A DNA stretch of 35,644 bases from Larix sibirica (lineage: Eukaryota; Streptophyta; Pinopsida; Pinales; Pinaceae), in NCBI GenBank assembly GCA_004151065.3, contig NWUY0300002067.1:1-35644 (forward strand), given 5' to 3'. This document shows, in pieces, positions 1-9,740 of the stretch (within the stretch, counting starts at the first letter, position 1; every line of letters begins with the position of its first letter). Position numbers and translations under genes: made by a program. Below the pieces are notes generated by a model. That model ran no database searches, had not been told where the DNA came from, and saw only the letters and a list, made by a program, of their open reading frames with translations.

Positions 1-2561
1 TATGGATCTCGTGTCCTAGATTTTCTGCTGCAGCAAAAGCTTATGATAGAACGTGCTGGATTTACATAAGATTAGTTCTTTTTCAAAGTGGATTCTCAGT
101 AGATTTGGTTAATTGGATATGGGCCTATATGCCAACAATAAATTTTGCACTAATCATAAATGGGGCAGCATCAGAATTCTTTAGTCTGACTAGAGGATTA
201 AGACGGGGCTGCCCATTATCACCGTACATGTTCCTGCTAGTGATGGAGGGTTTAAGCAGAGCAAGGAATGTGGCAAAATTGGATAATATAGTACAATGAA
301 TAAGTTTTGAGAAGAGGTAAGTGTAACCCATGTATTATTCGTTGACGATGTTCTGTTATTTCTGGGAGATTCAGAAGAGGAAGGCGAAAATATAAAGGAG
401 ATATTGGATAGTTTCAGTAAAGCTACAAGAATGGAAATAAACTATGGAAAGTTGGCATATTACTACAATAATATCGAAGATCAAAAGCTAAGAAAATTCC
501 AGGAGAATTGGCCTATAGAACAAATAGAACTATCTACAGGGTTTAAATACCTAGGATTTTATTTAAAACCAAACAATTACTCCTTAAAAGACTAGGACTT
601 GTTGCTTACTAAAGTAAAAGGAAGAATAATTTTTTGATTTAATAGATTCCTGTCCAGAGGAGGAAAATCAGTTCTTATTAAGTCGATGTTGAATGCAATA
701 CCTATGTGTTGGATGATAATTTCCCAGATTCCAAAAGGAATTTTGAACCATATGAGGAAGATTTTTTTTAGGTTCCTCTGGAAAGGGAAATCAGAAATTG
801 GAATACATTGGGAATCTTGGAGCTCTATAGCCAAGCCTAAAGAAGAAGGAGGATGGGGTTTAAAGGAATTATTCAAATTTGGGAAGTCCCTAGTAGCAAA
901 ATCAGTTTGGAATTTTATCAGTAAAGAAGGAAAATGGCAGAAGGTGATGAAAAGTAAGTATTTAAACGGTCTTTCTTTGATGGAATGGGTTAGAAATCCG
1001 ATTAAAAGCTTCAAGGGAGGTTAAATGTTCTATAAATCTATATGTCAAGCATATCTAGTTATTAGAGATCTAATTGCTTGGAGGATAGGGGAGGGGAGCC
1101 AAGCTTTGATAGGGAAGGATAGTATTATGGGGTGCGGTCCACAGATTAAGCTAAGTGCAAATTTCATAAGGAAATTAAATGCAGTAGGTTTGGTTTTTGT
1201 GAGGGACGCAACATTTACAAAATGAACTAACATCATGGTGCAGAATTGGAAATCGGCAGAATAGCTAGGATTTTCTGCTTGGTGGATTGAAGAATGGAGC
1301 GGGTGGACAAAGGAATTGAACAAGAGTTTTATTAAACTATCCAACGAACCTGATAAATTGATCTATACTGGGAACAAGTTCGAAGGACAATATACAGCAA
1401 AAAATGCATACAAACTATTTTGGACAAGTCAAGAAAATCAAAAGGAATGGTGGTGGCAAGCAATATGGAAAGCTCAATCCCCTCGAAAAACAAAAGTTTT
1501 CGTGTGGTTGATCCTAATGGAGAAGGTACTTACATGGGATAAGTTGAGGAGAGGCAATATATCCAGGCCAGGTATATGTAGCATGTGCATGAGGGAAGAA
1601 GAGGCTATAAACCACCTATTCATTCAATGTGAGTTTTCAAAACAAGTATGGAAGGGAATTAGGGAAATAATAAAATTGGATAGATTATGGGAAGAAGGCA
1701 TAGTATAAAACTGTATTATTCATTGGTATGAGAAGATGGAGCTAAAAAAAATTAAGTTCATTCCATTTCTAACTTTGTGGGGAATTTGGAGGGCTCGGAA
1801 TGATAAAATATTCGAGGAAATATTTATACCAGCTTTTGTGGTGTCCTCAAGTAGTGGTTATGCACAACTTTTATTGAGAAAGAAATAATGCGTAAGGAGA
1901 GGAAGTTAAAAGATATAACCTAGAACAATAAAGGAAGTAGAGGATTTTTTTATGGATCTTGTGAAGGAGAAAATTGTGGTTTAGGTGGAGTCCTAATCAG
2001 TTCTGCAACACAAATGATCAAATTGAAAGCAAATGGTGGCAAAGGAAAAAATAACATGGTAGAAGGATTGGTAGCTATAACAATGATCAAATTTTTGTTG
2101 GAGAAAAGATTAAGGATTTGCATGTATATGGGGATTCAAAATTATGGGTTGAGTGTATGAATGGGAGAAAAAACTTGCAGAACATTAATATACAAAGCAT
2201 TGGAGAAAACCTGAAGCAATTAGTAGGTGCATTCAATTCCTTCAGCATCAACCATATATTCAGAGAAAAAAATGAGCAAGCGAATTCGCTATCAATGGAG
2301 GGACTACAACTTCCAACTGGAACTATCATTTATACTAGCATAAATAATGCATTAACAAAATATAAAAGGACTACACTGGATTTTATGTGTTGAATAGAGT
2401 AAAGATATTTTAGTAATTTATGTAATTTTTGAAATGTTTTTGGTAACAAAAATGTAAGGATGTAATGAAAGAATGGAAAACTGAAAATATGGGTAGAAAA
2501 CAGTTTTGTATGAGTGCAATCAACACTTGCAATATGTGTTTAGTTTTTCTTTGTGAGAAAT
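1..2561 (+). mobile_element. LINE 1 (non-LTR retrotransposon, 3' part)
   Basis: An L1-type LINE that runs off the left edge. ORF2 homology ends at 2393. The remaining ~170 bp (2394-2561) is AT-rich, contains no open frame, and ends in a T-rich stretch with GAGAAATAAAA, which I read as 3' UTR plus tail. The exact 3' end is uncertain: a short A-run near 2447 is an alternative. LINE 2 was inserted directly after this tail. Confidence 0.7.
3..2393 (+). pseudogene. LINE 1 ORF2 remnant: RT, zf-RVT, RNase H
   Basis: This is the C-terminal two thirds of a plant L1-type ORF2, which copies element RNA into DNA at a nicked target. The window opens inside RT motif A (KAYDR, frame 3-299), followed by GLRRGCPLSPYMFLLVMEGL. 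After a break, FVDD (338-349) gives an apparently intact RT active site, then GFKYLGFYLKPNNYS (to 595). The thumb/connection region lies at 607-1024 (KIFFRFLWKGKSEIGIHWES), and zf-RVT at 1316-1708 (RRGNISRPGICSMCMREEEA, then HLFIQCEFSKQVW). RNase H spans about 1940-2393: the first Asp is lost (FFYGSC where FxDGS is expected), VYGDSK is kept, and the last Asp is Asn (EQANSLS). Several stops and frame changes separate the blocks, so it is dead. The family call is firm; the subfamily is unknown. Confidence 0.88.
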
Positions 2562-2571
2562 AAAATGCACT
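2562..2571 (+). repeat. Left target site duplication of LINE 2
   Basis: AAAATGCACT here recurs exactly at 5862-5871. The two copies bracket a 5'-truncated LINE whose own 3' tail precedes the second copy, as expected for target-primed reverse transcription. The A/G-rich bases to the left also resemble each other with small gaps, so the duplication may be a few bases longer. Confidence 0.7.
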
Positions 2572-4288
2572 GAAGATTCTCAATTTCTGGAAGGAAACTT
2601 GGCGGCAGAAGAGTCGGGCTATCTGGATCAGTGCCAGTGATAACAATATGCGTTTTTTCCAGAAGTTCGCCGACCAGAGAAGATTGCATAACTCTATTTG
2701 GGATCTCTCTATTGATGGAAAGGTGGTATGTGATCAGTCTTCTCTCAAAAAGGCGGTTGTGGCACATTCTAAGGGCATTTTCTTGCACGAAGACTCCACC
2801 AGCTTACCTTTCCAGTTAAATACGGTGTTAAAATTTCCACGTTATTTTAGTCTTACATGTTGTGGGGAGATTGGAAAACCGTTTGAGAAGATGGAAGTGT
2901 TGGAGGTCTTAAAGTGCTTTGCCAAGGACAAGAATCCAGGTCCTGACGGTTGGACAGTCAAATTCTACCTCCACTTCTTTGATCTTTTTGGCAACGAATT
3001 AACTGTGTAAGTTGATGAAACCCGCACTAAAGAATGGGTTCCTTCGTCTATAAATTTGACATACATTACTCTAATCCCTACGAAGGATTGCCCGGTGGAT
3101 TTCAGTGACTCTTGACCGATTTCCTTGTGCAACCTTCTGTACAAGATTATTGCTAAAGTCATTGCAGAGTGACTTAAGCCTCACCTGGGGAAGTTCATCT
3201 CTGAAGAACAGTTTGGCTTCTTACCTAGAAGACAGATACTGGGCGTGGTAGGGGTGGGGCAGGAGGGCCTCCACTCTATCAAGACTAAAAAACTTGAAGC
3301 CCTCATCTTGAAACTGGATTTGGTAAAAGCTTCCGACAAATTCAATTGGAATTTCCTGAGGTTTATCCTCATTCGAATTGGTTTATCTTCGGAAATCACC
3401 AGTTGGATTATGGCCTGTATCATATCGGCCAGGTATGTTGTGCTTGTCAATGGTTCTCCATATTCTCAGTTTGCGGGAAACAAGGGTATCTTCCAGGGGT
3501 GTCCCCTTTCTCCCTATTTATTTATTTTAGCTATTGAGGGTCTCAGTATTTTGATTAAGGATGCAAAAAAACAGGGATTGATAAAGGGGATCAAGGTTGC
3601 AAACACTTGTTTTATCACTCATTCTCTATTTTTGGACAACGTACTTCTTTTTGGGGAAGCCACTATGAAGGAATGGAAATTCTTCCATGAGTTAATTTCT
3701 ACTTTTTGCTGGGCCTCTTGGATGGAGGTCAGTTTTCCCAAGTCGGCCATTATCCACCATGTCTTGAATGCTAAGATCATCTCTCCTTTGAGGCAGCTCT
3801 TACCCTACCATTGGGTTGACATCAACGTTGGGTTCAGTTATCTGGGTTACTTTTTGAAGCCAAATGGATACATTAAGGAGGACTGGAAATGGCTCATTTC
3901 AAAGGTTCAAATGCGGATCAATACTTGGTCGTTTCGGTGGCTTTCCCTTGGGGGATGCCTCAATTTGATTACTTATGTTTTTCAAGGAGTTCTGGTATAT
4001 TGGTTCCCATTGTTCAGTATACCCGAGGGAGTGTTATCTGTTTTGAGAAGGTGTTTCTTCCGGTTCTTATGGGATAGAAACCTCGGGCATTTTAAATTCC
4101 ACTTGGCCGCATGGGAGGTTATCTCTCAACCCAAATCCTTTGGAGGATGGGGTATTAAAAATCTGAGTCTCTTCAATAAAGCTCTGTGCGCTAAAAGTTT
4201 TTGGCGTGCCCTTTTTAATGGGGGTTTGTGGGGAAGGGTTATTAGAATGAAGTATATGAAGCGGTTTCCCACTGTTTATTTGTTCTAA
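2567..4288 (+). pseudogene. LINE 2 reverse transcriptase domain
   Basis: The RT of an L1-type ORF2, normally acting in the nucleus at the nicked target. Motifs in order: ETWRQKSRAIWISASDNN near 2590-2645; AKDKNPGPDGWTVKFY near 2925-2970; SEEQFGFLPRRQI near 3200-3238; KLDLVKASDKFNWNFL as motif A (Asp kept, canonical SKAYDRVNW altered) near 3310-3355; FQGCPLSPYLFILAIEGLS near 3490-3550; then FLDNVLLFG near 3631-3657. The last replaces the F/YxDD catalytic motif and has lost its second Asp. Stops between 3008 and 3170 break the frame, after which 3245-4288 is open for 347 residues and ends in thumb sequence (CFFRFLWDRNL, GGWGIKNLSLFNKALCAKSF). Confidence 0.88.
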
Positions 4289-5002
4289 GATCACTCTTAT
4301 GGCTCTTGCATAGTCTCCACCATTTGGCGTAGCCTTAGAAAAAAATTTCCCTTGATAAATTCGTCCATTGCATGGCTTATCAATAGAGGCACTCAGGTTT
4401 ATGCTGGAATTAACCCAATATCTGGTCTTAGCATGGACTTTTCACTTTCTTCTGCTTTACTGAGGAAGCTGCACAGTAGAAATATTTACGTGATCAATCA
4501 GTTTTATGTCTCTCTTCCTGGTATAAGCTCCCGCTGGATAAAATCGGGGGACTTACACCTCAATGGTGTGCTGGCTGTGGAATGGGATTGTTATGTTGAT
4601 TCTCTTAATCATGCGGGTATCACTCTGTATGACCATGAAGACGATTTGGCCTAGACTTATAATGCTTCTACTAGAGAAGTCACTTCGGCGTTAGCATACT
4701 TCAACTATGTTGAAGTGTCCTCTATTGCTCATGTGTCATGGTGGATCCCTTGGTTATGGAAAGTGTCAACCCCTGTGAAGGTTAAACTTTTCACATGGCT
4801 AGTACTAAACAATAAGCTTTTAACCTGGAGTAATTTGCAAAAGAGGGGGAGTAATTTGCAAAAGAGGGGTTACGCTAATCCCGGTAGATGTGTTCTCTGC
4901 ATGAATTCTTGTGAATTGACCTCTCATCTCTTTGGAGACTGCATTTTCTTCACAGCTGTTATAAATGAACTATCTATGCTCATGCATATCCAGTTTACCT
5001 AG
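4289..5002 (+). pseudogene. LINE 2 connection and zf-RVT region
   Basis: The segment between RT thumb and RNase H in plant LINEs. A stop after 4286 separates it from the RT, but 4352-4654 and 4715-5002 stay open. The first part contains the usual poorly conserved stretch (WLINRGTQVYAGINPISGLS). The second is zf-RVT: WWIPWLWKVSTPVKVKLFTW, then NPGRCVLCMNSCELTSHLFG, with a C-x2-C pair and a following His, presumed to bind zinc and nucleic acid. It carries an in-frame seven-residue duplication (SNLQKRG twice). Confidence 0.8.
4828..4869 (+). repeat. Exact 21 bp tandem duplication inside zf-RVT
   Basis: GAGTAATTTGCAAAAGAGGGG occurs at 4828-4848 and again immediately at 4849-4869. It keeps the reading frame and adds one SNLQKRG unit. 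Perfect identity in an otherwise decayed element suggests a later replication slip. Confidence 0.9.
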
Positions 5003-5764
5003 ACGACTCGGTCTATTGTTGACAACTTGCATTTCTGGGTATTAAATCACAAGGAACTGTTCCTGCATAGTCTTTGGCATGTTTGGGGTGCAAGGAATAA
5101 TTTGATTTTCAACAATGGATCTCCTGTTATACACATGGTGGCTGTAAAAATTGTGTCGTATTACATTACTTACAAGGGGAGGACTGCGACGCCAAAGTTG
5201 AGAATCTTATCTTTCAAGGAAGAGGATTACCCCTTTCCCGTTGGTTACTTCGACGGTGCCGAACAAGAAGGAAAATGTGGTGCTGGAGCGGTTATAAAAA
5301 TCAGTCCCTTGGTGTCCTATCATCTTTCATCTTTTGTGGGTTTTGGCACTAATACGCAGGCAGATCTGGTTTCATTGTGGACTCTTCTATGGTTTGCTCG
5401 ATCCCTCTCTCTTCTCTCCATGTGGATCTTCGGTGATTCCAAGTGTATTATTGATTGGGTGGAGAAGGGAGCAAACCTTAATTCTTTACCCTTGAAACAT
5501 TGGAAGAACAGAGTAAGGGACATGATCTCTCGTTTTGCCTCTCTTCACTTCCACCACATATATAGGGAATTCAATGTTTATGCTGGCATATTATCAAAGA
5601 GAAATCTAGGAGGTATGAATGACCAGATTCTATGTGAAGAAATCAGAGGGGGCGTTCTGGTCAATCGTTATGATATGTTGAGAACCACCATATTTTTGTG
5701 CTGCATCACTCTTAAATTTTGCATGTCTTGGATTTATGTTTTGTCCCGAGGAAGAGGCTGCTGA
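5003..5764 (+). pseudogene. LINE 2 RNase H domain
   Basis: A C-terminal RNase H, thought to remove element RNA after first-strand synthesis. Upstream is the LINE signature LWHVWGARNNLIFNNG (about 5070-5118). Then come VGYFDGAEQEGKCGAGAVIK (first Asp kept), TQADLVSLW where AELxAL is expected (Glu to Asp), IFGDSKCIIDWV (Asp kept), and HIYREFNVYAGILSKRNLGG (His kept, final ADxLS Asp changed to Gly). The frame is open from 5027 to 5764. With two of four metal ligands altered, catalytic activity is unlikely. Homologous blocks occur in LINEs 1, C and D here. Confidence 0.85.
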
Positions 5765-5835
5765 ATGTTTTGGGATTATCTGTATATCTGTAGATCACAA
5801 CTTGTGGTCGGCTTTTGCCTTTAATATAAAAGCTA

Positions 5836-5859
5836 TTTTTTTTTGTGTGTGTGTGTGTG
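5836..5859 (+). repeat. T9(GT)7 tail microsatellite of LINE 2
   Basis: Nine T are followed by seven GT units at the LINE 2 3' end, 15 bp after a CCTTTAATATAAA motif. LINE C has nearly the same motif (CCTTTTTAATATAAA, 34279-34293) before its own T-rich tail, so the T-rich end is a family trait and the GT array probably grew from it. Confidence 0.8.
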
Positions 5860-5861
5860 AA

Positions 5862-5871
5862 AAAATGCACT
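5862..5871 (+). repeat. Right target site duplication of LINE 2
   Basis: AAAATGCACT matches 2562-2571. Sequence from 5872 on (a T-run, then CCATGG) is therefore the original neighbour of the LINE 1 tail before LINE 2 inserted. Confidence 0.7.
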
Positions 5872-6410
5872 TTTTTTCCATGGAAAAAAAGGCATGGCAT
5901 GCACATCCCACTCTCGAGGAGCATATTTTGAAATCACACATAAAGACACACTTTCATTGCCATGCCCTTTACTTATTATTCTAATTCCTTTAAAGCAATC
6001 TCTCTCCACTCAACTACTAGTTGTCATAAAATTCTCTTAGAAATATTAGGAAGAAACTTGGTAAAAATGGAAAATGTCGTTGAGAAACAATTTACTATTT
6101 TAAATATATATAATGAACCATTGATTCATAGTATGAAGGTAGAGGGGAAACTTGTCGAAAAAAAAATCTTGAAAAACAATTTACTATTTAAAATATCTAT
6201 ATTGAACCATTGATTCATAGTACGAATTCATAGGGGAGAATTTTAAGTTGATCTTCGCAAACAACTGTCCTATTTTAGTGGTCACCTATTGCAAACAAAA
6301 TAAGGCCAAGGAAATTTTTTAAGGATCTATAATTTGCACATAAATTATGCATAATAAGTGATAATAAAAAACATCTAAAAAATTAAAAAAATATATATAT
6401 ATATATATGG
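5872..6410. other. AT-rich spacer with local duplication and (AT)n
   Basis: No gene seen. It contains an imperfect direct repeat with a unit near 89 bp: ACAATTTACTATT through CATTGATTCATAGTA at about 6087-6135 and again at about 6175-6223. An (AT)9 microsatellite lies at 6391-6408. Downstream of it LINE A-type sequence begins, but I could not place a sharp border. Confidence 0.6.
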
Positions 6411-6929
6411 GCTTGGGGAGCGATGGAGCTCCAAGAATCGAAGGAACTGTATCAAACCAGGTTCCATGATCTCCCATTATCTCCTTGTCATAATCAATAG
6501 TCATCCACTTATGAGCTTCTAACACTTACTACAATCTCTGTTCGGAACTATGATGAGCTTCCATGGGATGATCCACTCTTCTCCTTAGCTCTAAATGATG
6601 GGATTTTGGAAGCCGTGTTGGTCCTTTAACCCAAAATCATACATTCACAAACTCCCAAGTTCTTGGGTCTCTATGATCTTCCATCTATCACGGAGCTGCC
6701 ATCCTCTACCCTCAGTATCCCTCCCTCTGTACAAATTGACAGTGACGACCCTAACATTGGAAAGATATGTACTCAAGGTTGACCCAAATCAACAAAATTC
6801 CAACGCCAGTGTTATAGAAAGCAAAGGTGCATCAAGAAATGCTCATTGGAGATGTAGGCAATTGCGGATCCAATCCTTATCAAAGGAAAGGTAATTTTTT
6901 ATACAAAAAATTTCCTTTATCGGGAGATT

Positions 6930-8130
6930 TCACACTCGAATGTTCTTTGAAGAGGAATTAAAGAATGGAGTGAAGCAAATGTGGGAGAAGGTTCTTGGTT
7001 ATATGCCTTTGACCCATGTTAGAGCTCGAGGTTATATCACATTCGTCTTCAATTTGAGAAATGATTAACCGAAGATAGCAATGGAAGGCCCTTGGTTCTA
7101 GGGAAACTCAAAATTATCCCTCTTCAGATGGCATGTTGGTTTTGATCTGATTAGGGAAAGAGTTCACATGCCAGCCTTTTGGGTAAAGCTCCCCTTCCTC
7201 CCTATAAAATTATGGGACTCTTGGATTTTGAAGATTATTGGAGATACACAGGGAACTTTTCTGAAGATTGCTCTAGAGACAGAGTCAAAGATGATACCTT
7301 TGTTGTATATATATGTGTTGAAATTGAAATAGCACAAGGATTGTCAGATGTCATCATGATTGAAGCAGGGGAGAACCATTATGTACAAACCCTTGACTAC
7401 AAAAATGTCTCATTCAGGTGCAAATAATGCAAATCCCAAGGACACTTGAAAATCAGTTTTCCCTACAATAAAAAATCAAATTAGGTAGGAAGAACTCGTG
7501 ATGAGTCCTTCTGACTTTGGGGAAAACTCACTATCAAATGCCGAGAAGAGGAAAAGGGAGGAGGAGGTACTAGAACAGGAACACTCTAAGCTACAAGTTG
7601 ATCATATGAGGCTTAATGATGAATTTGAGAGGGTAACATCACAACTTTCTGAGAAAATTAAGGTATTGGAGGCGAATATTCTCTCTTCGAGGGGCATCTC
7701 TCCTGCTTATGTTGGAACAATGGACCCAAAATCATCAAAAGGAAATAATCGTATTCAGGTATACAATGATGAAGGTCCATCAAACCCTACCCTAATCCTT
7801 TGGTTATCCCAAGCAATAACGATACTCCCTCCCCACCTTCAAAGCATAAGTCATCAGAGGACACATAGGAGGTGTTCATGGCTGATGACTCTAGTGGCAA
7901 TGCTACAAACAGCTTCTACTTTGAGCAATATTTTTTGAAGCAATATATTACTCGATCATAGACTAGAGTTGTGGGGAAAGCTAGTGGGATTTTTCCCACT
8001 CCGAGTTCAGAAATAGTGGTCACGAGGGATTGAAAATATCACATGGAGCAGGATAGATATGAAGGAGGGAAGGATGTTTTATCCGACAGACAATAAACAA
8101 TACACGAGGCCCTTAGTAGAGAATCCCCCA
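6930..8130 (+). pseudogene. LINE A ORF1: DUF4283, zinc knuckle, coiled coil
   Basis: ORF1 of plant L1 elements binds element RNA and forms the particle with ORF2. Read in pieces: GYITFVFN and MEGPWF, then PAFWVKLPFLPIKLWDSW (DUF4283 core, about 7020-7230); VEIEIAQGLSDVIMIEAGE (7317-7376); and a CX2CX4HX4C knuckle at 7419-7460 in which an internal codon is a stop and the last Cys is Phe. A 146-residue open frame (7498-7938) then holds a charged helical stretch (EKRKREEEVLEQEHSKLQ) likely to be a coiled coil. The tail motif DRQ-TIHEAL matches the LINE B motif GRQSTIKRAL. At least three frame breaks make it a pseudogene. The possible N-terminal part at 6540-6900 is weakly supported. Confidence 0.75.
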
Positions 8131-8302
8131 AAAAGGGTAAAAAATGAAAATATTCTCTCACAATATGAGAGGCTTAGGAATGGACTCAAAGAAATACTCC
8201 ATTAAGCATTCGATCCATAAAAATTTTCTGTAATCTATTCAAGAGATGACGATTTCAATTGAATTTCCTTTAAGGTTCCTCAAAAAAATCTTCCCTGACT
8301 AG

Positions 8303-8830
8303 TCTTATCTCTATGAATGCCAAGGGACACTCAAGTGGTTTGGAATTGGGATGGGATTCATCGCTCATTCTCCATTCCTCGATAAGTAATTCACACTACA
8401 TTATTTCCACATGTTTCTCATATCCTTAAATCGTTCATTGGATTTTATTAATATTTACGTCCCCTTGCATGGACAGAAAGAGTTATGGGAGGAGATTCAC
8501 ACATCTCATATTTTAACGCGACCAAATCTCATATAAGGTGGTGATTTAAACTTTACCATCCATCTCTCTAAACACAATGGTCTCTTTGCTATAAATGACC
8601 CTTTAGTAGACTATTTCACCCACATTTTGACCGATAATATTTTAGTCGATATAGAGCCTTCTCCCTTTAGCCACACCTGGTCAAACAAAAGGAAAGAAGA
8701 TCAACACATAATGGAAAGATTAGACATATTTCTCTTAAAGGATACCCTCCTCCTTGCCATCGGTTCATTTCACTCATCCATCCTCAAGGATTCTCATTCA
8801 TATCATCTACCAATCCTTTTGCGCCCATGT
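8303..8830 (+). pseudogene. LINE A ORF2 endonuclease (EEP/APE-like)
   Basis: The N-terminal apurinic-like endonuclease of ORF2, which nicks the target DNA. Visible are SMNAKGHSSG (decayed SWNxRG) near 8310, INIYVPLHG near 8450, GGDLNFTI (8537-8560) with the catalytic GDxN motif, DPLVDYFTHIL, DIEPSPFSHTWSNKRKEDQ (8650-8705) and ERLDIFL, then DSHSYHLPILL where SDHxPI is expected. The frame from 8627 is open until the junction with the PLE. Homology stops abruptly, so RT and all later domains are lost. Confidence 0.78.
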
Positions 8831-9733
8831 GAGAAATCAACATTGTGTTCTTTTAATCTGATCTGAAAAGTCCTACCTGTTTCACCAATGTAAACCTTTT
8901 CACAGTCACATGGAACTGAGTATACACCTCTTAATGTCTTCGGGTCAATTGGGTCTTTTTCATTATCTACAATCTTTCATAGGGTTCTATAAGGAGAGAA
9001 GGAAAATATTATTGTCTTCTTATTCAAAATCTTAGCTATTTTATTTGTCACACCTTGAATGTAAGGTAATTTGACATTTCTAGAGAAATCATTATTTTCT
9101 TTTTTTTGTATGCTTCTTTTGAATGACCTTCTTTATAATTAGTTGATTTTCAGAGTAGCCATTGCTTTTGAATACTTCACATAGGTGCTCTAGCTCTTGT
9201 TCAATGTGACTATCATCTGAGATCTGTCTAGCTCTAGTTACTAAGGTGTTTAAAACCCCTATTTTTTTAGAGGGATGGTGGTGAGAGTCATTCTTAATGT
9301 ACCTATCTATGTGAGTCTTTTTTATGTATACTTGGTGAGACAGGGTGAAACCATCATAGTTTTTAGTGGGAAGGACATCTAGGAAGGAAATATTTCCCTT
9401 GTCTTCCACTTCCATGGTAAACTTGATGAAATCTGATTGACTATCAAATGTGTTTGAGGAATATCTCTAGATTTTCTCTCCCATAGGTCCAATGAAGTGA
9501 GTTTCATCTATAAATATTAGCCAATATTCTGGTTTTTGGGGGGTGTTGTTTATTCCCATTTATTCAAATTGTTCCATGTAGAGGTTAGCTATAATGGGTG
9601 ACAATGGGGATCCCATAACAATACCATGGGTATGTTCATATAATTATCCTCTAAATATAAAATAGGTATACCTTAGACAAACTTCAACTACCCCAAATCG
9701 ATTCAATATGAACTCTTGTGAAAGCCTGAATGA
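8816..9733 (-). pseudogene. PLE polyprotein: RT C-terminal half and GIY-YIG nuclease
   Basis: Reading the minus strand downward from 9733: SQEFILNRFGVVEVCLRY, then HTHGIVMGSPLSPIIANLY (near 9571-9630), the PLE RT motif. FIDE at 9503-9514 is the degenerate Y/FxDD site, second Asp to Glu. The frame 9415-9092 is open: GNISFLDVLPTKNYDG, VYIKKTHIDRYIKNDSHHHP, TLVTRARQISDD, CEVFKSNGYS, all typical PLE palm/thumb sequence. A frameshift at the A/T run 9092-9112 leads to KLPYIQGVTNKIAKILNKK, one TGA, then GVYSVPCDCEKVYIGETGR followed by RLKEHN (8842-8928), the GIY-YIG core with the catalytic Arg region and a Cys pair. Stops at several points make it inactive. Confidence 0.85.
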
Positions 9734-9740
9734 TTAGTAA
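8831..9740 (-). mobile_element. Penelope-like element remnant with GIY-YIG
   Basis: About 0.9 kb of a PLE, inverted relative to LINE A and abutting it. The C-terminal half of the RT and most of the GIY-YIG nuclease are present; the N-terminal RT and any terminal repeats are not visible. The 9740 border marks where homology fades. The 8831 border is placed between the last clear nuclease residues (near 8817-8842) and the last clear LINE A residues, so it is accurate to about 15 bp. Such endonuclease-bearing PLEs are common in animals and, in land plants, are known to me only from conifers. Confidence 0.78.

Larger units (their letters stand above)
2572..5861 (+). mobile_element. LINE 2, 5'-truncated insertion next to LINE 1
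   Basis: An almost continuous plant L1-type ORF2 from the RT finger region through RNase H, with a T-rich/(GT)n tail at 5836-5859 and a 10 bp direct repeat on both sides. It begins inside ORF2 (KILNFWKETWRQKSR), so ORF1 and endonuclease are absent. That is the usual 5' truncation of LINE insertions. It shares domain order with LINE 1 but differs clearly in sequence, so it comes from another subfamily. Confidence 0.8.
6411..8830 (+). mobile_element. LINE A (ORF1 plus start of ORF2)
   Basis: A plant L1-type LINE with DUF4283/zinc-knuckle ORF1 followed by an endonuclease. Its RT, RNase H and 3' end are missing because sequence switches to a minus-strand PLE near 8820-8840. It is a close relative of LINE B, sharing the ORF1 blocks and the endonuclease signature DxLVDYFxHxL..DIEP..TWSNK. 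The 5' border is approximate, set at the end of an (AT)n run. Confidence 0.7.

Noticed and set aside
592-1014. 140-codon minus-strand open frame
   Set aside because: It is antisense to the LINE 1 RT thumb frame, which has clear homology; composition is that of a shadow.
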